From Planctomycetota bacterium (GTDB taxonomy: Bacteria > Planctomycetota > Phycisphaerae > SM23-33): a stretch of 38,554 nucleotides of DNA. Positions 28,810 to 38,454 of the stretch are shown here, in pieces. The notes beneath the pieces were generated by a model, which was given only the letters and a program-made list of their open reading frames with translations, did not search any database and was not told where the DNA came from. Numbering within the stretch: the stretch's first letter is position 1; each line of letters opens with the position of its first letter. Where the stretch lies: the NCBI GenBank assembly GCA_026693065.1, contig JAPLNA010000372.1:1-38554 (forward strand), written 5' to 3'. A program made the position numbers and the translations under genes.

Positions 28810-31800
28810 CATTCCTTGCCGATCTGTCCGACCTGTGCCACGCGGCCGGCCAATCGCCGGCGGTCTATCGCCTCGGCTGGACGCTGGTCCACACCCTCTG
28901 GCTGGGGGCCCTGGTGGGCCTGGCCTTCGTCCTCGTGCAGCAGGCCCTCCGCCGCCGCACCGCCCACGCGAGATACCTCGTCGGCTGCGTGGCCCTAGCG
29001 ATCATGCTCGCCCTGCCCGTCGCGGTCTTCTGCGTCGTGCCGCCCCTCCCGCCCGCTCCCGCCCCGGCGGCCGTCCCGCTCACAAACTCCGACCCAATGC
29101 CCCCCGACGGCAGTCGGGGGGATTTCCTCCCCAACCCTCCCGCGCCCGTCCTCCACATCGACTCGACCCCTCCCCGGGCCCCTGTCGCCCCTCCCGTTTC
29201 CCCTCCTCCTTCTGCTCTCCGCGATCTCCGCGACCTGGGCGGCGAGTCCCTCCCGCCTTCCCCCTGGTCCGCCCGGGCCGCCCAGACACTGCAGCCGGCC
29301 TTGCCGTGGATCGTCCTGGCTTGGCTGGCCGGTGTGGCGATGCTGTCGCTGTGGCAACTGGCCGGTTGGATCGCCGCCACCCGCCTCAAACGCCTGGCCC
29401 TCCGCCCCCGCGAGGCCGGGCTGGCTGACGTGGTGGCCTCGCTGGCAGAGGCCATGCGAGTCACCCGCCCCGTCCGTGTACTCGAATCGGCCCTGGTCCG
29501 CGTGCCGACCGTGGTCGGCTGGCTTCGCCCGGCGATCCTCGTGCCCCTGGGCCTGGCCGCCGGGCTGGCGCCCCAGCAAGTCCAGGCCATCCTCGCCCAC
29601 GAACTGGCCCACGTCCGCCGCTACGACTACCTCGTCAACCTCCTGCAATCCGTCGTCGAGACGCTGCTGTTCTACCACCCCGCCGTCTGGGCGATCTCCC
29701 GCCGCATCCGCCTGGAGCGAGAGCACTGCTGCGACGACATCGTCGTCGCCGCCGGGGCCGAGCCGCTCTGCTACGCCGAAACGCTCTTAGCGCTCGGCGA
29801 GCGATCCGCCTTCGCCGCCTCGCCTTCCCGCCTTCCCTCATCCGGCGTGGCCCTGGCCTCTCCTGCAAAGCCCTCCCAACTCCGCCTCCGCATCCACCGG
29901 CTCCTGGGCGTGCCGGACCTGTCTTCGGCCCGGCGAACCCGTTCGGCCCTGGCCGCCCTCATCGTGGTCCTGGCCCTGGCCCTGACGGTGGGCCTGCACC
30001 TGTCCGCCCGCGCCGGCAATCCGCCGCCCGCGACCCAGCCGGCGCAAGATCCTGGAGCGGACGCGGCGACGTTTGAGTCGTTCTCCGTCGAACTGATTAC
30101 CACGGACATGTGGATGACAACGATCAGTATACGCGGGGATGGAAACTGTACGTTCGAGATGAAGAGGCGAGGGCTATCGGAAGACAAGACGTTGCCGGAA
30201 CGCTACGCGGAGCAGTTCCGCCTGAACGAGCGGGATCAGACAGGCCTCGTCGGCCTGTTGAAGAACACGAAGTGGCTGGCCACCCCCGGCAAGGTTCAGC
30301 CGGGTCTGAAGGACGGCACAAAGTACGCCATGAGCGTGGTCCGTGGCGGGCGGACGGCCAGGACGGTCTGCTATGGGTCCGACCAGGATCCGAATTACTC
30401 ATCCCTGGTCCACCAGATCACGACAATCTACGAACAGGAGTGGCGGCTTTTCAACCTGAAGCGAGGCTGGGCGGAAGCGGCACCGCACCTGGCGTATATC
30501 GACTCGGAGCTGCGTGTCCTGCTGGGCGAAGCGGCCGGGCAGCTTCCCGTGTTCCGGATGGACTATCGGCGTTTCCTGAAATCGGTGGAGGCCCTCGCCC
30601 AGGATGCCCGCCCCTACAGACGGCAACTGGCGGAGGAAGTGGCCGGGCGAATACGCAAGTACGCCGCCCAACGTCCACCTGAACCGGCCACCCAGCCGGC
30701 GGAGGGGGCCCCGGCCTTTGGGCCGGTGCAAGAGAAGAGGATCTATGCCGACCCGACGCAGGGGGAGACGTTTCTGGACCTGGACACGGGAGCGGCGATG
30801 CGGCAAGGGGCGGATGACACGCCGGACGAGCCCGGCATGTCGAAGGAGCAGAACCGCGAAGCAAGACGGCGGGCGTGGGCGAAGAGCAGCGGGGCCGACC
30901 TCATGGTCGATCCCAATCCCCAACGGTACGAGGGGAAGGTTTTCGGGCTCCGGGGATTTGACCTGGCGGTCGTTCGCAGGCCCCCCGGCGACGACCTGGC
31001 CCGCCTGACCCCGCAGGATGCTCTCGGGGCCCTGGAGGGCCGGGAGGCCTACCGGGAAGCCGAACTGCTCGCCTCGCCGAAGGAACTGCCCGCGACGTCC
31101 GTGCTCCAGACGCGGGAAGGACGGATCTGTGCGTTGCAGATCATCGCCTTCGACCCGGGCCAAAACGTGACCCTCCGCTACCGTATCACGTCCGCTCCGG
31201 TGGCCACGCCGGCCAGGCCGCTGTGGATCACCATCGCCCCGTCGGAAGAAACCGTCCCGGCGGTAAAGGACCTGGCCGTGTTGGCCGATGGCAGAAACCT
31301 CAACCAGGACGCCGCCAAGGCCGGCGAGTGGGAGATTCGGACGGCCGACAACGGCACACGAATCGCCCGCATCGCGTACCAATGGCCGATCGGAGAGGAT
31401 CAGTTCCTGTCCGACGGCAAACGGATCACGGGCGGGGGTAACCGCACCGGGCGGTTCACTCTGAATGCCACGCAGCTCCGGATGGTCCCTGACCTGGCCG
31501 ACGGGCAATACGTGCTGGCCTGGTATGTCGCGGGCCAGCGGCGATCCAATGTCATGCCGTTCCGGATCGACAGGGCCTTCGAGCCGAAGAAGGAGCCCTT
31601 GCTGAAACTGGCGGCGATCGAGCCGGCCCCGGGGCAGGCTTTGCCCTCGCTGCTGCTGCGGGCGTATCGGCACGCCGAGGCGGACCCAGCCCCGCGGGCG
31701 TCCGACGTGGCCTTTGCGACGCTCAATGTTGACGGCCAGGACCGGATGCTGGGCGGATTCGGCTGGAGCGGCCGGGACGAGCCGCTGCGAGTCGGCGAGC

Positions 31801-34800
31801 ACTATGTCTATATCCTCAATCTGGACGGATACACGACGAGTCCGACCGGCGCTGGGAAACTTCCGCCCATCGACCCGGGCAAGCCGCACACGATCTTCGC
31901 CAGGCTCGCCGGGCGGGAGTCCAACCGGATCGTCCTGGCCAGCGCCGCGCCGGTCGGGGCGGCCTGGGACGCCGCGGCCGTGAAGATCGGCCCGGCCCCG
32001 CAGGTGCACGTGCTCGTGAAGGGCACGGTGATCGGTCCGGATGGCATGCTCGCCGCCCGCTACGAAGTGTCCGTCGTGTCGGCCGCCGACGCCACCCTCC
32101 GCTTCCGCACCACCACCGACGCCCAGGGTCGCTACGAGGTCCGCAGCAACGAGCTCCGCTGCCCGGCGGCGGGGGCCTTCGACGTGGGCGCCAACCCCCC
32201 CGCGATGGGCCAGCCCGGCGTCGTCGCCCGCCAGGTGACGCTGTATCCGCAAAAGACCGTCGATCTGCACCTGAGCCTTCAGCCGCTCTTCACCATCAGC
32301 GGCCGGGTGACTTTCCCGGACGGCTCGCCGGCGGCCAACAGGAATGTCAAGTCGACCTGGTCCTCGCCCGACGGCCAGGGCGAGTACGAGAACTTCGGCG
32401 TCACCGGCCCGGACGGGCGTTACATCATCGGCTCGCCGTATCCGACGGCGTCCTTCGTCGGCTGGGGCGGAAAGCAGGTCAAGCGCAACGTCCAGGCCGG
32501 CCGCACCGACGTCGACTTCGTCGCCGACCCGCCCGCACCGGCCCCGCCCGCCCCCGCCACCCAGCCGGCGGCTACGCACCCGAGCAGCATGCCGGCCAGC
32601 CAGCCGGCGGAGGCGGCGGTTCTGTTCCGGGTTGTGGGGGAGGACGGCCAGCCGGTGAAGGGGGCCAGAGTGTGGGTGATCGAGGACTATCCGTCGTTCC
32701 CGCTCTGTCGGACGGATGGGGCCTCGTGGAGTCAGACGCTACAGACGGACGAGAGGGGGCAGGTGACGTCGAGGCCGATGCCGCACAAACCGATGAACGT
32801 CGCCGCCTGGGCCCCCGGTCATGCGCCGCTGTTTGTGCGGGGGGCCGCGCCGTACGAGCAGGCGGTGTACCCCATCGTCCTGCGGGCCGGGCAGACTGTG
32901 GCCGGCCAGGTGAAGAACGACCGCGGCCAGGACCTGGCGGGGATCACGATGAAGGTCCGCTCGCGGGATCCGGTTTTGCAGTTTCTGCCGGACTTCGGGT
33001 CGGCCGCCGTCACGGGGGCGGACGGGCGGTTTGAACTGAAGCACGTGGCCGACGGGCCCTATACGCTGACAGGGGAAGTGTCCCCCCAGGCCGGGGGGTG
33101 GTCGGTATTGCCGATGTCGCTCGAGGTAACCGCGGGCCCACCGCCGGAGGCCCTGGCGATCACCGCTGGGCCGGGGGTGGTGATCCGGGGCCGGCTGATT
33201 GGCCCGCCGGGGGCCAAGGTCGCCGGGCACCGGCTGAGCGTCGCGGTGCGTCTGCCCCGCAACACGTTCTGGGAGGTCAAGGCCGACGAGGACGGGCGAT
33301 TCGAGATCGCCGGAATCCCCGCCGGGGCTACCGGGATGGTTTCCGTGGACCCTTGGCAGGAGTACTGGCCGGCGATGCGATGGCCGAACGTTCCAGCGGG
33401 GTTCAGCCTGGCCCCCACGCGGGTGGATTTTGCGGATCCCCCGGCCGGGGTGCATGACGGGCTGGAGGTCAACGTTCTGGCCATGGCCCACGTTCGCGGC
33501 ACGGTGAAGGACGAGGCCGGCCGCCCGGTCGCAGGGTGTTATGTGCTGGTGGACGCCGCGCGCCGGATGTTCAAGACGGACGCCCAGGGGCGGTACGAGG
33601 GGGAGGCGCCCCCGCGGGAAACGGTCCGATTGAAAGTCAGTGGCGAAGGACTCGCCGAAGAGGCGATGACGGAGTCGTTCGTCCTGGAGCCCGGGCAGGA
33701 GTTGCAGAAGGACATCGTGAGTCGGCGGCCTGCCCTCCGTCCGCGCGACCACGCCATCACCGGGCGCGTGATCAATTCGGACGGCAAGCCGGTGGCCGGT
33801 GCGAGCGTGACCCTGGGCAACAGCGGCGTCCTGCCGCTTGAACTCAAGGACTGGGAGGACGACAAGCATTCCTGGACGGGCGGGACACTAAGCCCGGCCT
33901 TTACGAAGACGGGGCCCGATGGACGGTTCACGTTCGACAATCTCTGCGCCGGCCGGACGGACGTTTGGACGCAGGTCAACCAGGACTGGGCCTGGCAGCG
34001 GGACGTGGACACCAACGCCAAGGACCTTGTCCTGACGCTCGCCCCGCAGGGGCAGGCCCTTCGCTTCGGCGGGCAGGTCGTCGACGAACGCGGCCGGGCC
34101 GTTGCGGCCGTGAAGGTGTTCCTGTTCAGCGGGCGAGGCAACGATTCCGTGACGGTGGCCCAGACTCAGACGGACGGGGACGGCCGGTTCCTCCTGCAGG
34201 CCCAGCCGCCGTGGCATCACTTTCTTCATTTGCAGTTGGCCTGCCTTCCGGTGAGCGGGCCGGTGGCCTGGAAAATATTGCCGCGGGTGAGTGCGGAGGA
34301 TCTGAAGATCCAACTGAAGGCCGAGGCCGACCTGTCGGGCCGGATACTCAACGCCCGGGGCCAGCCCGTGCCCGGGGCGCGGGTGTGGCTGTACCTGGGG
34401 CAGGATGAGACGTACGGGACGATGTTCTTCTACCGGGGCACGCAGTTGGCGGCGCCCCAGGCGCGGACGGACGCCCAGGGGCGGTACGTTCTGGGCGGCC
34501 TGCCCGCCGGCAGCCGGGTCTCTGTCTATGTCGAGGCCGATGGGTACGGGGGCGGGTCGGCCTGGTATTCAGCCGGGATTCAGAAGGGCCGCCAGATCCC
34601 CGACGTGGTCTTGCGCGACGGCGTCACGGTCGAGGGAGACGTGCGGCTGGCCGCGTCGGGCCAGCCGGTGGCCGGGGCAAAGGTAATCTTACTGTCCGCG
34701 ATGGAAACCCCGGCCGGGGAGGCCCTCAGCGACGCCAAGGGACACTATCAGATCACCGGGATCGATCCCCAATTCCTGCAAGACTTCGGCAACATCGAGG

Positions 34801-35921
34801 CCCGCCACGGGTCCGGGCCGGCGGAGATCTTCGGACGCCGCCCCGTCACCAACCACCTTTTCGCGGGCGACCGTGCCAGGGGGATGGACGTGCTGATGGG
34901 GCCCTCGCTCGCGGCCCGAAAGGCCGAGTGGAAAGGCAGACCGGCCGCGTCGCCGCCGAGCGCCGCGATGGCCGTGGTCATCGACGATGCCGACCCGGCG
35001 TGGAGTGACCAGAAGGCGTATCACGACACGGTGACGGCCTACGATAGCCGGGGCCGGCAGCGGTGGCAGGGGGAAGGGCTCAACGTCGGCCCCAACGTCT
35101 CGTCGCATCACATGATCGCGGCGGATCCGCGCGACAACGCCCTGTGGGTGTGCGAACCGGGCGGCCGGTTGCTGCGTTACAAAGCCGACGGCGTGCTGGA
35201 CTGGGCCAAGGAAGGCCTCCGTCCGAGCGCCGTCGCGGTGGATCCGGAAACCTCCAACGCCTGGGTGTTGACGTATGAGAAAACGATCTACGGCAAGGAT
35301 CTGTTGGTCATCGATCCGCGGGGGAACCTGCTCAAGCGGTGGCCGGTCCCCGGGGCGGACATCGCCTACAGCCGGGCCGATCGCTGCTTCTGGGTGATCG
35401 GACAACGCCTGGTGAAGGTGAACCGGGAAGGCAAGGTGGTGGCCCAGTCGCCCGTGAGGTTTGCGTACATGGGAGCGGCGGTGGAGGTCAACCAGGCCGA
35501 CGGGACCGTCTGGGCCCAGGAACGACACCACCCCCAGGTCTCCGGCAGCCGGGCCGTCCTGCGGCGGTTTTCGCCCGACGGCCAGCCCCAGAAGGAAGTC
35601 GAGATGGAGGCCACGTCGCTCGCCGTTGACGAGAAGCGAAAGGTCGTCTGGGCGTGTGGCTGGCACGGGGACATGAGACGGATGAACCTCGATGGCGAAC
35701 TGCTGAGCAGCCTGCCGCTGGACGTCCTCTCGCTGGCCCTTGAGCCCGAGACCGGCTGCCTCTGGGCGGCGGGCAAGGATGGGATCTTCCGGATCGATCC
35801 CGACGGGCGGTACATCCTGAGTATCGAAGGCCCCCGCCGCACGGAGAAATGGGTGGCCGTGGTCCCATCCGTCTCCGCCCCCGCCACCCAGCCGGCGGCC
35901 GCGAGAGCGACTGAGCCGTAG
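28806..35921 (+). CDS. giant BlaR1-like M56 metalloprotease with Ig-like repeats and a C-terminal propeller
   Basis: This encodes 2371 residues from the ATG at 28806 (GAGG six bases upstream, overlapping the BlaI-type gene). Membrane segments lie at about 19-45, 55-77, 162-190 and 378-402. A Pro-rich loop occupies 78-150. The M56 site is HELAH (265-269) with Glu306 in 'REHCCDD', which completes the zinc site. After the last membrane segment comes no penicillin-binding domain. Instead about 650 residues of Thr-Gln-Pro-Ala-linked segments follow, then roughly ten carboxypeptidase-regulatory-like Ig repeats (about 1065-1960). Examples are 'GTVKDEAGRPVAGCYVLVDA' and 'GRILNARGQPVPGARVWLYL'. Residues about 2075-2350 form a propeller with 'DPRDNALWV'-type blades. 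A signal received outside may be passed to the protease, which would act on the BlaI-type repressor. Its ligand is not known; drug sensing is not supported. Confidence 0.9.
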   Translation: MTFLADLSDLCHAAGQSPAVYRLGWTLVHTLWLGALVGLAFVLVQQALRRRTAHARYLVGCVALAIMLALPVAVFCVVPPLPPAPAPAAVPLTNSDPMPPDGSRGDFLPNPPAPVLHIDSTPPRAPVAPPVSPPPSALRDLRDLGGESLPPSPWSARAAQTLQPALPWIVLAWLAGVAMLSLWQLAGWIAATRLKRLALRPREAGLADVVASLAEAMRVTRPVRVLESALVRVPTVVGWLRPAILVPLGLAAGLAPQQVQAILAHELAHVRRYDYLVNLLQSVVETLLFYHPAVWAISRRIRLEREHCCDDIVVAAGAEPLCYAETLLALGERSAFAASPSRLPSSGVALASPAKPSQLRLRIHRLLGVPDLSSARRTRSALAALIVVLALALTVGLHLSARAGNPPPATQPAQDPGADAATFESFSVELITTDMWMTTISIRGDGNCTFEMKRRGLSEDKTLPERYAEQFRLNERDQTGLVGLLKNTKWLATPGKVQPGLKDGTKYAMSVVRGGRTARTVCYGSDQDPNYSSLVHQITTIYEQEWRLFNLKRGWAEAAPHLAYIDSELRVLLGEAAGQLPVFRMDYRRFLKSVEALAQDARPYRRQLAEEVAGRIRKYAAQRPPEPATQPAEGAPAFGPVQEKRIYADPTQGETFLDLDTGAAMRQGADDTPDEPGMSKEQNREARRRAWAKSSGADLMVDPNPQRYEGKVFGLRGFDLAVVRRPPGDDLARLTPQDALGALEGREAYREAELLASPKELPATSVLQTREGRICALQIIAFDPGQNVTLRYRITSAPVATPARPLWITIAPSEETVPAVKDLAVLADGRNLNQDAAKAGEWEIRTADNGTRIARIAYQWPIGEDQFLSDGKRITGGGNRTGRFTLNATQLRMVPDLADGQYVLAWYVAGQRRSNVMPFRIDRAFEPKKEPLLKLAAIEPAPGQALPSLLLRAYRHAEADPAPRASDVAFATLNVDGQDRMLGGFGWSGRDEPLRVGEHYVYILNLDGYTTSPTGAGKLPPIDPGKPHTIFARLAGRESNRIVLASAAPVGAAWDAAAVKIGPAPQVHVLVKGTVIGPDGMLAARYEVSVVSAADATLRFRTTTDAQGRYEVRSNELRCPAAGAFDVGANPPAMGQPGVVARQVTLYPQKTVDLHLSLQPLFTISGRVTFPDGSPAANRNVKSTWSSPDGQGEYENFGVTGPDGRYIIGSPYPTASFVGWGGKQVKRNVQAGRTDVDFVADPPAPAPPAPATQPAATHPSSMPASQPAEAAVLFRVVGEDGQPVKGARVWVIEDYPSFPLCRTDGASWSQTLQTDERGQVTSRPMPHKPMNVAAWAPGHAPLFVRGAAPYEQAVYPIVLRAGQTVAGQVKNDRGQDLAGITMKVRSRDPVLQFLPDFGSAAVTGADGRFELKHVADGPYTLTGEVSPQAGGWSVLPMSLEVTAGPPPEALAITAGPGVVIRGRLIGPPGAKVAGHRLSVAVRLPRNTFWEVKADEDGRFEIAGIPAGATGMVSVDPWQEYWPAMRWPNVPAGFSLAPTRVDFADPPAGVHDGLEVNVLAMAHVRGTVKDEAGRPVAGCYVLVDAARRMFKTDAQGRYEGEAPPRETVRLKVSGEGLAEEAMTESFVLEPGQELQKDIVSRRPALRPRDHAITGRVINSDGKPVAGASVTLGNSGVLPLELKDWEDDKHSWTGGTLSPAFTKTGPDGRFTFDNLCAGRTDVWTQVNQDWAWQRDVDTNAKDLVLTLAPQGQALRFGGQVVDERGRAVAAVKVFLFSGRGNDSVTVAQTQTDGDGRFLLQAQPPWHHFLHLQLACLPVSGPVAWKILPRVSAEDLKIQLKAEADLSGRILNARGQPVPGARVWLYLGQDETYGTMFFYRGTQLAAPQARTDAQGRYVLGGLPAGSRVSVYVEADGYGGGSAWYSAGIQKGRQIPDVVLRDGVTVEGDVRLAASGQPVAGAKVILLSAMETPAGEALSDAKGHYQITGIDPQFLQDFGNIEARHGSGPAEIFGRRPVTNHLFAGDRARGMDVLMGPSLAARKAEWKGRPAASPPSAAMAVVIDDADPAWSDQKAYHDTVTAYDSRGRQRWQGEGLNVGPNVSSHHMIAADPRDNALWVCEPGGRLLRYKADGVLDWAKEGLRPSAVAVDPETSNAWVLTYEKTIYGKDLLVIDPRGNLLKRWPVPGADIAYSRADRCFWVIGQRLVKVNREGKVVAQSPVRFAYMGAAVEVNQADGTVWAQERHHPQVSGSRAVLRRFSPDGQPQKEVEMEATSLAVDEKRKVVWACGWHGDMRRMNLDGELLSSLPLDVLSLALEPETGCLWAAGKDGIFRIDPDGRYILSIEGPRRTEKWVAVVPSVSAPATQPAAARATEP

Positions 35922-36003
35922 AACCGTGGCGCCCGAGAGCAGGAGGCAGGAGCGGTGCGGGCGAGCTTCTTGGGGGCCCGTCCGCGCCCAGGGGCCGGCG
36001 ACC

Positions 36004-36033
36004 TTGACCGGGAGGGGGGCACGTGCCTACACT
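36004..36033 (+). promoter_or_regulatory. promoter of the TTGACC/18 bp/TACACT type, no gene behind it
   Basis: The -35 TTGACC is at 36004-36009 and the -10 TACACT at 36028-36033, with an 18-bp spacer. A transcript would start near 36040 and enter a hairpin at once. No + strand gene follows. Confidence 0.55.
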
Positions 36034-36048
36034 GATCTCTAATCTCGT

Positions 36049-36080
36049 CCCGCCCAGGCCGGTGTGTTTGGCCTGGCGGG
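36049..36080 (+). ncRNA. candidate structured RNA: 11-bp hairpin at an orphan transcript start
   Basis: CCCGCC-AGGCC (36049-36060, bulged C at 36055) pairs with GGCCTGGCGGG (36070-36080) over a 9-base loop. It starts about nine bases after the transcript start predicted from the promoter at 36004. A T-rich run (CTTCTTTTTAG) lies about 20 bases past the stem, which is too far for a clean terminator. The span is short, and the call is a candidate only. Confidence 0.3.
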
Positions 36081-36242
36081 AAGGCCCCGGAGTTGATCTT
36101 CTTTTTAGATATCCGAGAAGCGCCACGGGCATCCTGGGTCTTTGAGCCGTGCCGAAGTTGTCGCGAAACACCGGCCATCGGGCGGTGAGAGGCAGGACGC
36201 CCACACAGTAGAGGGCCCAACGGCGGGCAGGTAATTGCGTGG

Positions 36243-36272
36243 TTGTCCCCGCGGAGAACCCCGGGGTACAGT
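36243..36272 (+). promoter_or_regulatory. promoter-like TTGTCC/18 bp/TACAGT box, no gene behind it
   Basis: The -35 TTGTCC is at 36243-36248 and the -10 TACAGT at 36267-36272, with an 18-bp spacer beginning CCGCGGAG. It would transcribe antisense into the 3' end of the calpain gene. The 35922-36503 stretch holds no convincing gene. Confidence 0.45.
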
Positions 36273-36503
36273 TCTGGAGTGCTTCGGCGCCTCACCTGGT
36301 GCCTTCCGTTGAGCACCGGAGGCGACTGGGCGGCTGAAGGTGGCGCGTGAAAGCGTCGGGTCACGATCGTCGGATTGGATTGCGGATGAATAGTTTGTGA
36401 GCAAGAAGAAGCCACCACGTCCTGACACTGTAATCGGCAGCGCCGCATTGAACGGTGACACGGGTGCCGCCGCTTCAGGGGTAGTCCTGCCCGCCGTGTA
36501 TCC

Positions 36504-38303
36504 TCACGCCAGGGCGGTCTCGATGGAGCTGAAGCGGCTCTGGAACTGGGATGCGCTCAGGCGAAGCAGGCCGTCCGAGGCATTGGAGTCCCACGTTGCG
36601 CCATCGACGCCCCAGGGATTGTAAACAGTGACGTACCAGGTGCCGGTAGCGGAGTCGTATTCCACGGCGTGGACCTCGTAGGCGTGATTGCCGACGATGG
36701 GGTTGTTGTCGGTGGTCGTGCTTCCGGCGGTGACGGCGTGGCCGGCGGCCAGGGCGGCCTGCATGCGTTGGGCCAGGGCGGTGGCGGAGAGGCCTTGGGT
36801 GCTGCAGTAGGTGTACGACATGCCGGTCAGGGCGGTGTAGGCCTCGTCCAGATACCCGCCTTCGATGGAAGCGTAGGAGTTCTGTCCGCTGCGGAACTGG
36901 GCGAAGGCCTTTTCCAGCAGAGCCACCCAGAGTTCCGAGCCGTTGCGGGTGAGCCCGGCGTAGGCCAGGCTGCCGGAGGCGGTGACGGGCAGTTGAGCGT
37001 CGATGCGGTAGTAGCACTCGACGCCGTTGCGGTAGAAGCGGACGGCGTAGGTTCCGTCGCCCAGAGCGGTAATGGACTGGTTGACCAGGGCCGAGTCCGT
37101 CTGGGCCAGGGCGCTCAGCCCGGCCAGGAAGTAGCAGTCGCCCAGGTTGCCCTGGTTGATGTCGTTGTACTGAACGCCATCGGCGAAGAGCGGTTGGCTC
37201 GTGAAGGCGCTGGAATGAGTATAGGAACTCGTGGGATCGACCATATCCTGCCCGGCGATCTCGAGAGAGACGCTGGAGGAACGGGTGGCCGCGGTGAAGG
37301 ACGTGATACGGTGGACGGACTTGGCGGCGGTCTCGGCGGACTCGACGTCGGCGAGGGAATCGGTCGAGTCGGCCCAGAAGCTGTCGGCGCCCGCGCCGCC
37401 ATAGACGTGGTCGGCCCCGCCGCCGACGGCGACGAGCAGGTCCGCGCCATCCTGCCCATAGACGTAGGCGACCGCGGCGCTGTTTTCGTAGACGCTGTCG
37501 CCGCCGGCGCCGGCGTAAACGGCCTCGACAAGGTTCGAGGAGAGAGAATAGGTCAACGTAATGGTGTCGTTTCCGCCGAAGCCGTACACGACCAGCCCGA
37601 CGAACGTGCCGGAGTCAGGAACGGACCAGGTCGTGGTCGTGCCCCCCGTCACGGCCAGGGAGATGGTTCCGCTCGACTCGGATAGCGTGAGCAATTCGCT
37701 CGCGTCGGTGCCCAGAACGACCAGGATCACTCCGGCGTCCGCGGTGAGCAGTTGGGCGGTCACGGTTTGTTGGGCCGTATACGCGTCGGCCCCGGGGAGA
37801 GTCACCGACGCCGGGGAGGGCGTGGGCGTGGGAGTGGGCGTGACGGCCGTCGACAGTTTGACGGCGTAGGTCCCGACGCTGCGGCGGTACGCGCTGGCCT
37901 GGACATAGTAGACCGCACCGGCGGTCACGGAGACGGTGGCGAAGGAGTCCAACGTGCCTCCGCTGTCATCGTTCTCGGCCAGGAGAGTCTGGGTGGAGTC
38001 GTAGATCCGGAGGTACGAGTCGACCCCGCGCCGGGCGGTGGCGCCCATGGTGACGGTGAGCGTGCCCGTCTGCGTGGCGGTGACGGTGAAGACGTCCACG
38101 TCGCCGGCGTAATCGATGCGTCCGGTGGTGGAGGCCGAACCGTCGGTGGCCATGGTGAGCGTGGAGGCGGTCGCGAAGGTGTTGCCGTAGTCGTCGGAGA
38201 TCCTCGGGGGCATGACGACGCGGGCCGGCGCGGAAAACAGGCATCGGGTTTCCAGCGGTTCGCAGAGGCCGACGTCGTCGCCATATCGCGTCTGGTGTTG
38301 CAT
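36504..38303 (-). CDS. secreted calpain-family (C2) cysteine protease with PPC and RTX-like domains
   Basis: This encodes 599 residues; the start at 38303 is preceded by AAGGAG. The N-terminus 'CEPLETRCLFSA' (about 14-25) is the planctomycete surface-protein motif. A PPC-type beta domain (about 40-150) follows ('DVDVFTVTATQTGTLTVTM', 'YLRIYDSTQTLLAENDDSGG'), then a Pro-Thr linker. RTX-like Ca-binding repeats lie at about 235-310 ('GFGGNDTITL', 'VYGGAGADSF'). The C-terminal part is a calpain domain. Cys390 lies in 'NQGNLGDCYFLAGL', His540 in 'GNHAYEVHAVE' and Asn562 in 'VYNPWG', a complete triad. It is probably exported and activated or stabilised by calcium. Substrate and location (cell surface or medium) are not shown by the sequence; no PEP-CTERM tail is visible. 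Confidence 0.92.
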   Translation of the reverse strand: MQHQTRYGDDVGLCEPLETRCLFSAPARVVMPPRISDDYGNTFATASTLTMATDGSASTTGRIDYAGDVDVFTVTATQTGTLTVTMGATARRGVDSYLRIYDSTQTLLAENDDSGGTLDSFATVSVTAGAVYYVQASAYRRSVGTYAVKLSTAVTPTPTPTPSPASVTLPGADAYTAQQTVTAQLLTADAGVILVVLGTDASELLTLSESSGTISLAVTGGTTTTWSVPDSGTFVGLVVYGFGGNDTITLTYSLSSNLVEAVYAGAGGDSVYENSAAVAYVYGQDGADLLVAVGGGADHVYGGAGADSFWADSTDSLADVESAETAAKSVHRITSFTAATRSSSVSLEIAGQDMVDPTSSYTHSSAFTSQPLFADGVQYNDINQGNLGDCYFLAGLSALAQTDSALVNQSITALGDGTYAVRFYRNGVECYYRIDAQLPVTASGSLAYAGLTRNGSELWVALLEKAFAQFRSGQNSYASIEGGYLDEAYTALTGMSYTYCSTQGLSATALAQRMQAALAAGHAVTAGSTTTDNNPIVGNHAYEVHAVEYDSATGTWYVTVYNPWGVDGATWDSNASDGLLRLSASQFQSRFSSIETALA

Positions 38304-38454
38304 GACAGGCTCCTTCGGGGTTAAAGGCGGGCCAGCGTGGCCCCCATTGGGCCCGACGTTATATCGGGCTCGATTGTGATGGTGCCCTGGCTCTTCTGGT
38401 GAGTGGTGCAGAAGAACCAGGCAGGGGCCACGCTGGATTTCCGCCGCGAGTCGT

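Noticed and set aside
36504-36600. PEP-CTERM or other exosortase sorting signal on the calpain protein
   Set aside because: The C-terminus is part of the calpain domain and lacks the Pro-Glu-Pro motif, membrane segment and basic end.
36397-36624. 75-residue + strand frame at the end of the calpain gene
   Set aside because: It starts at GTG, overlaps the calpain C-terminus antisense, and has no recognisable motif.
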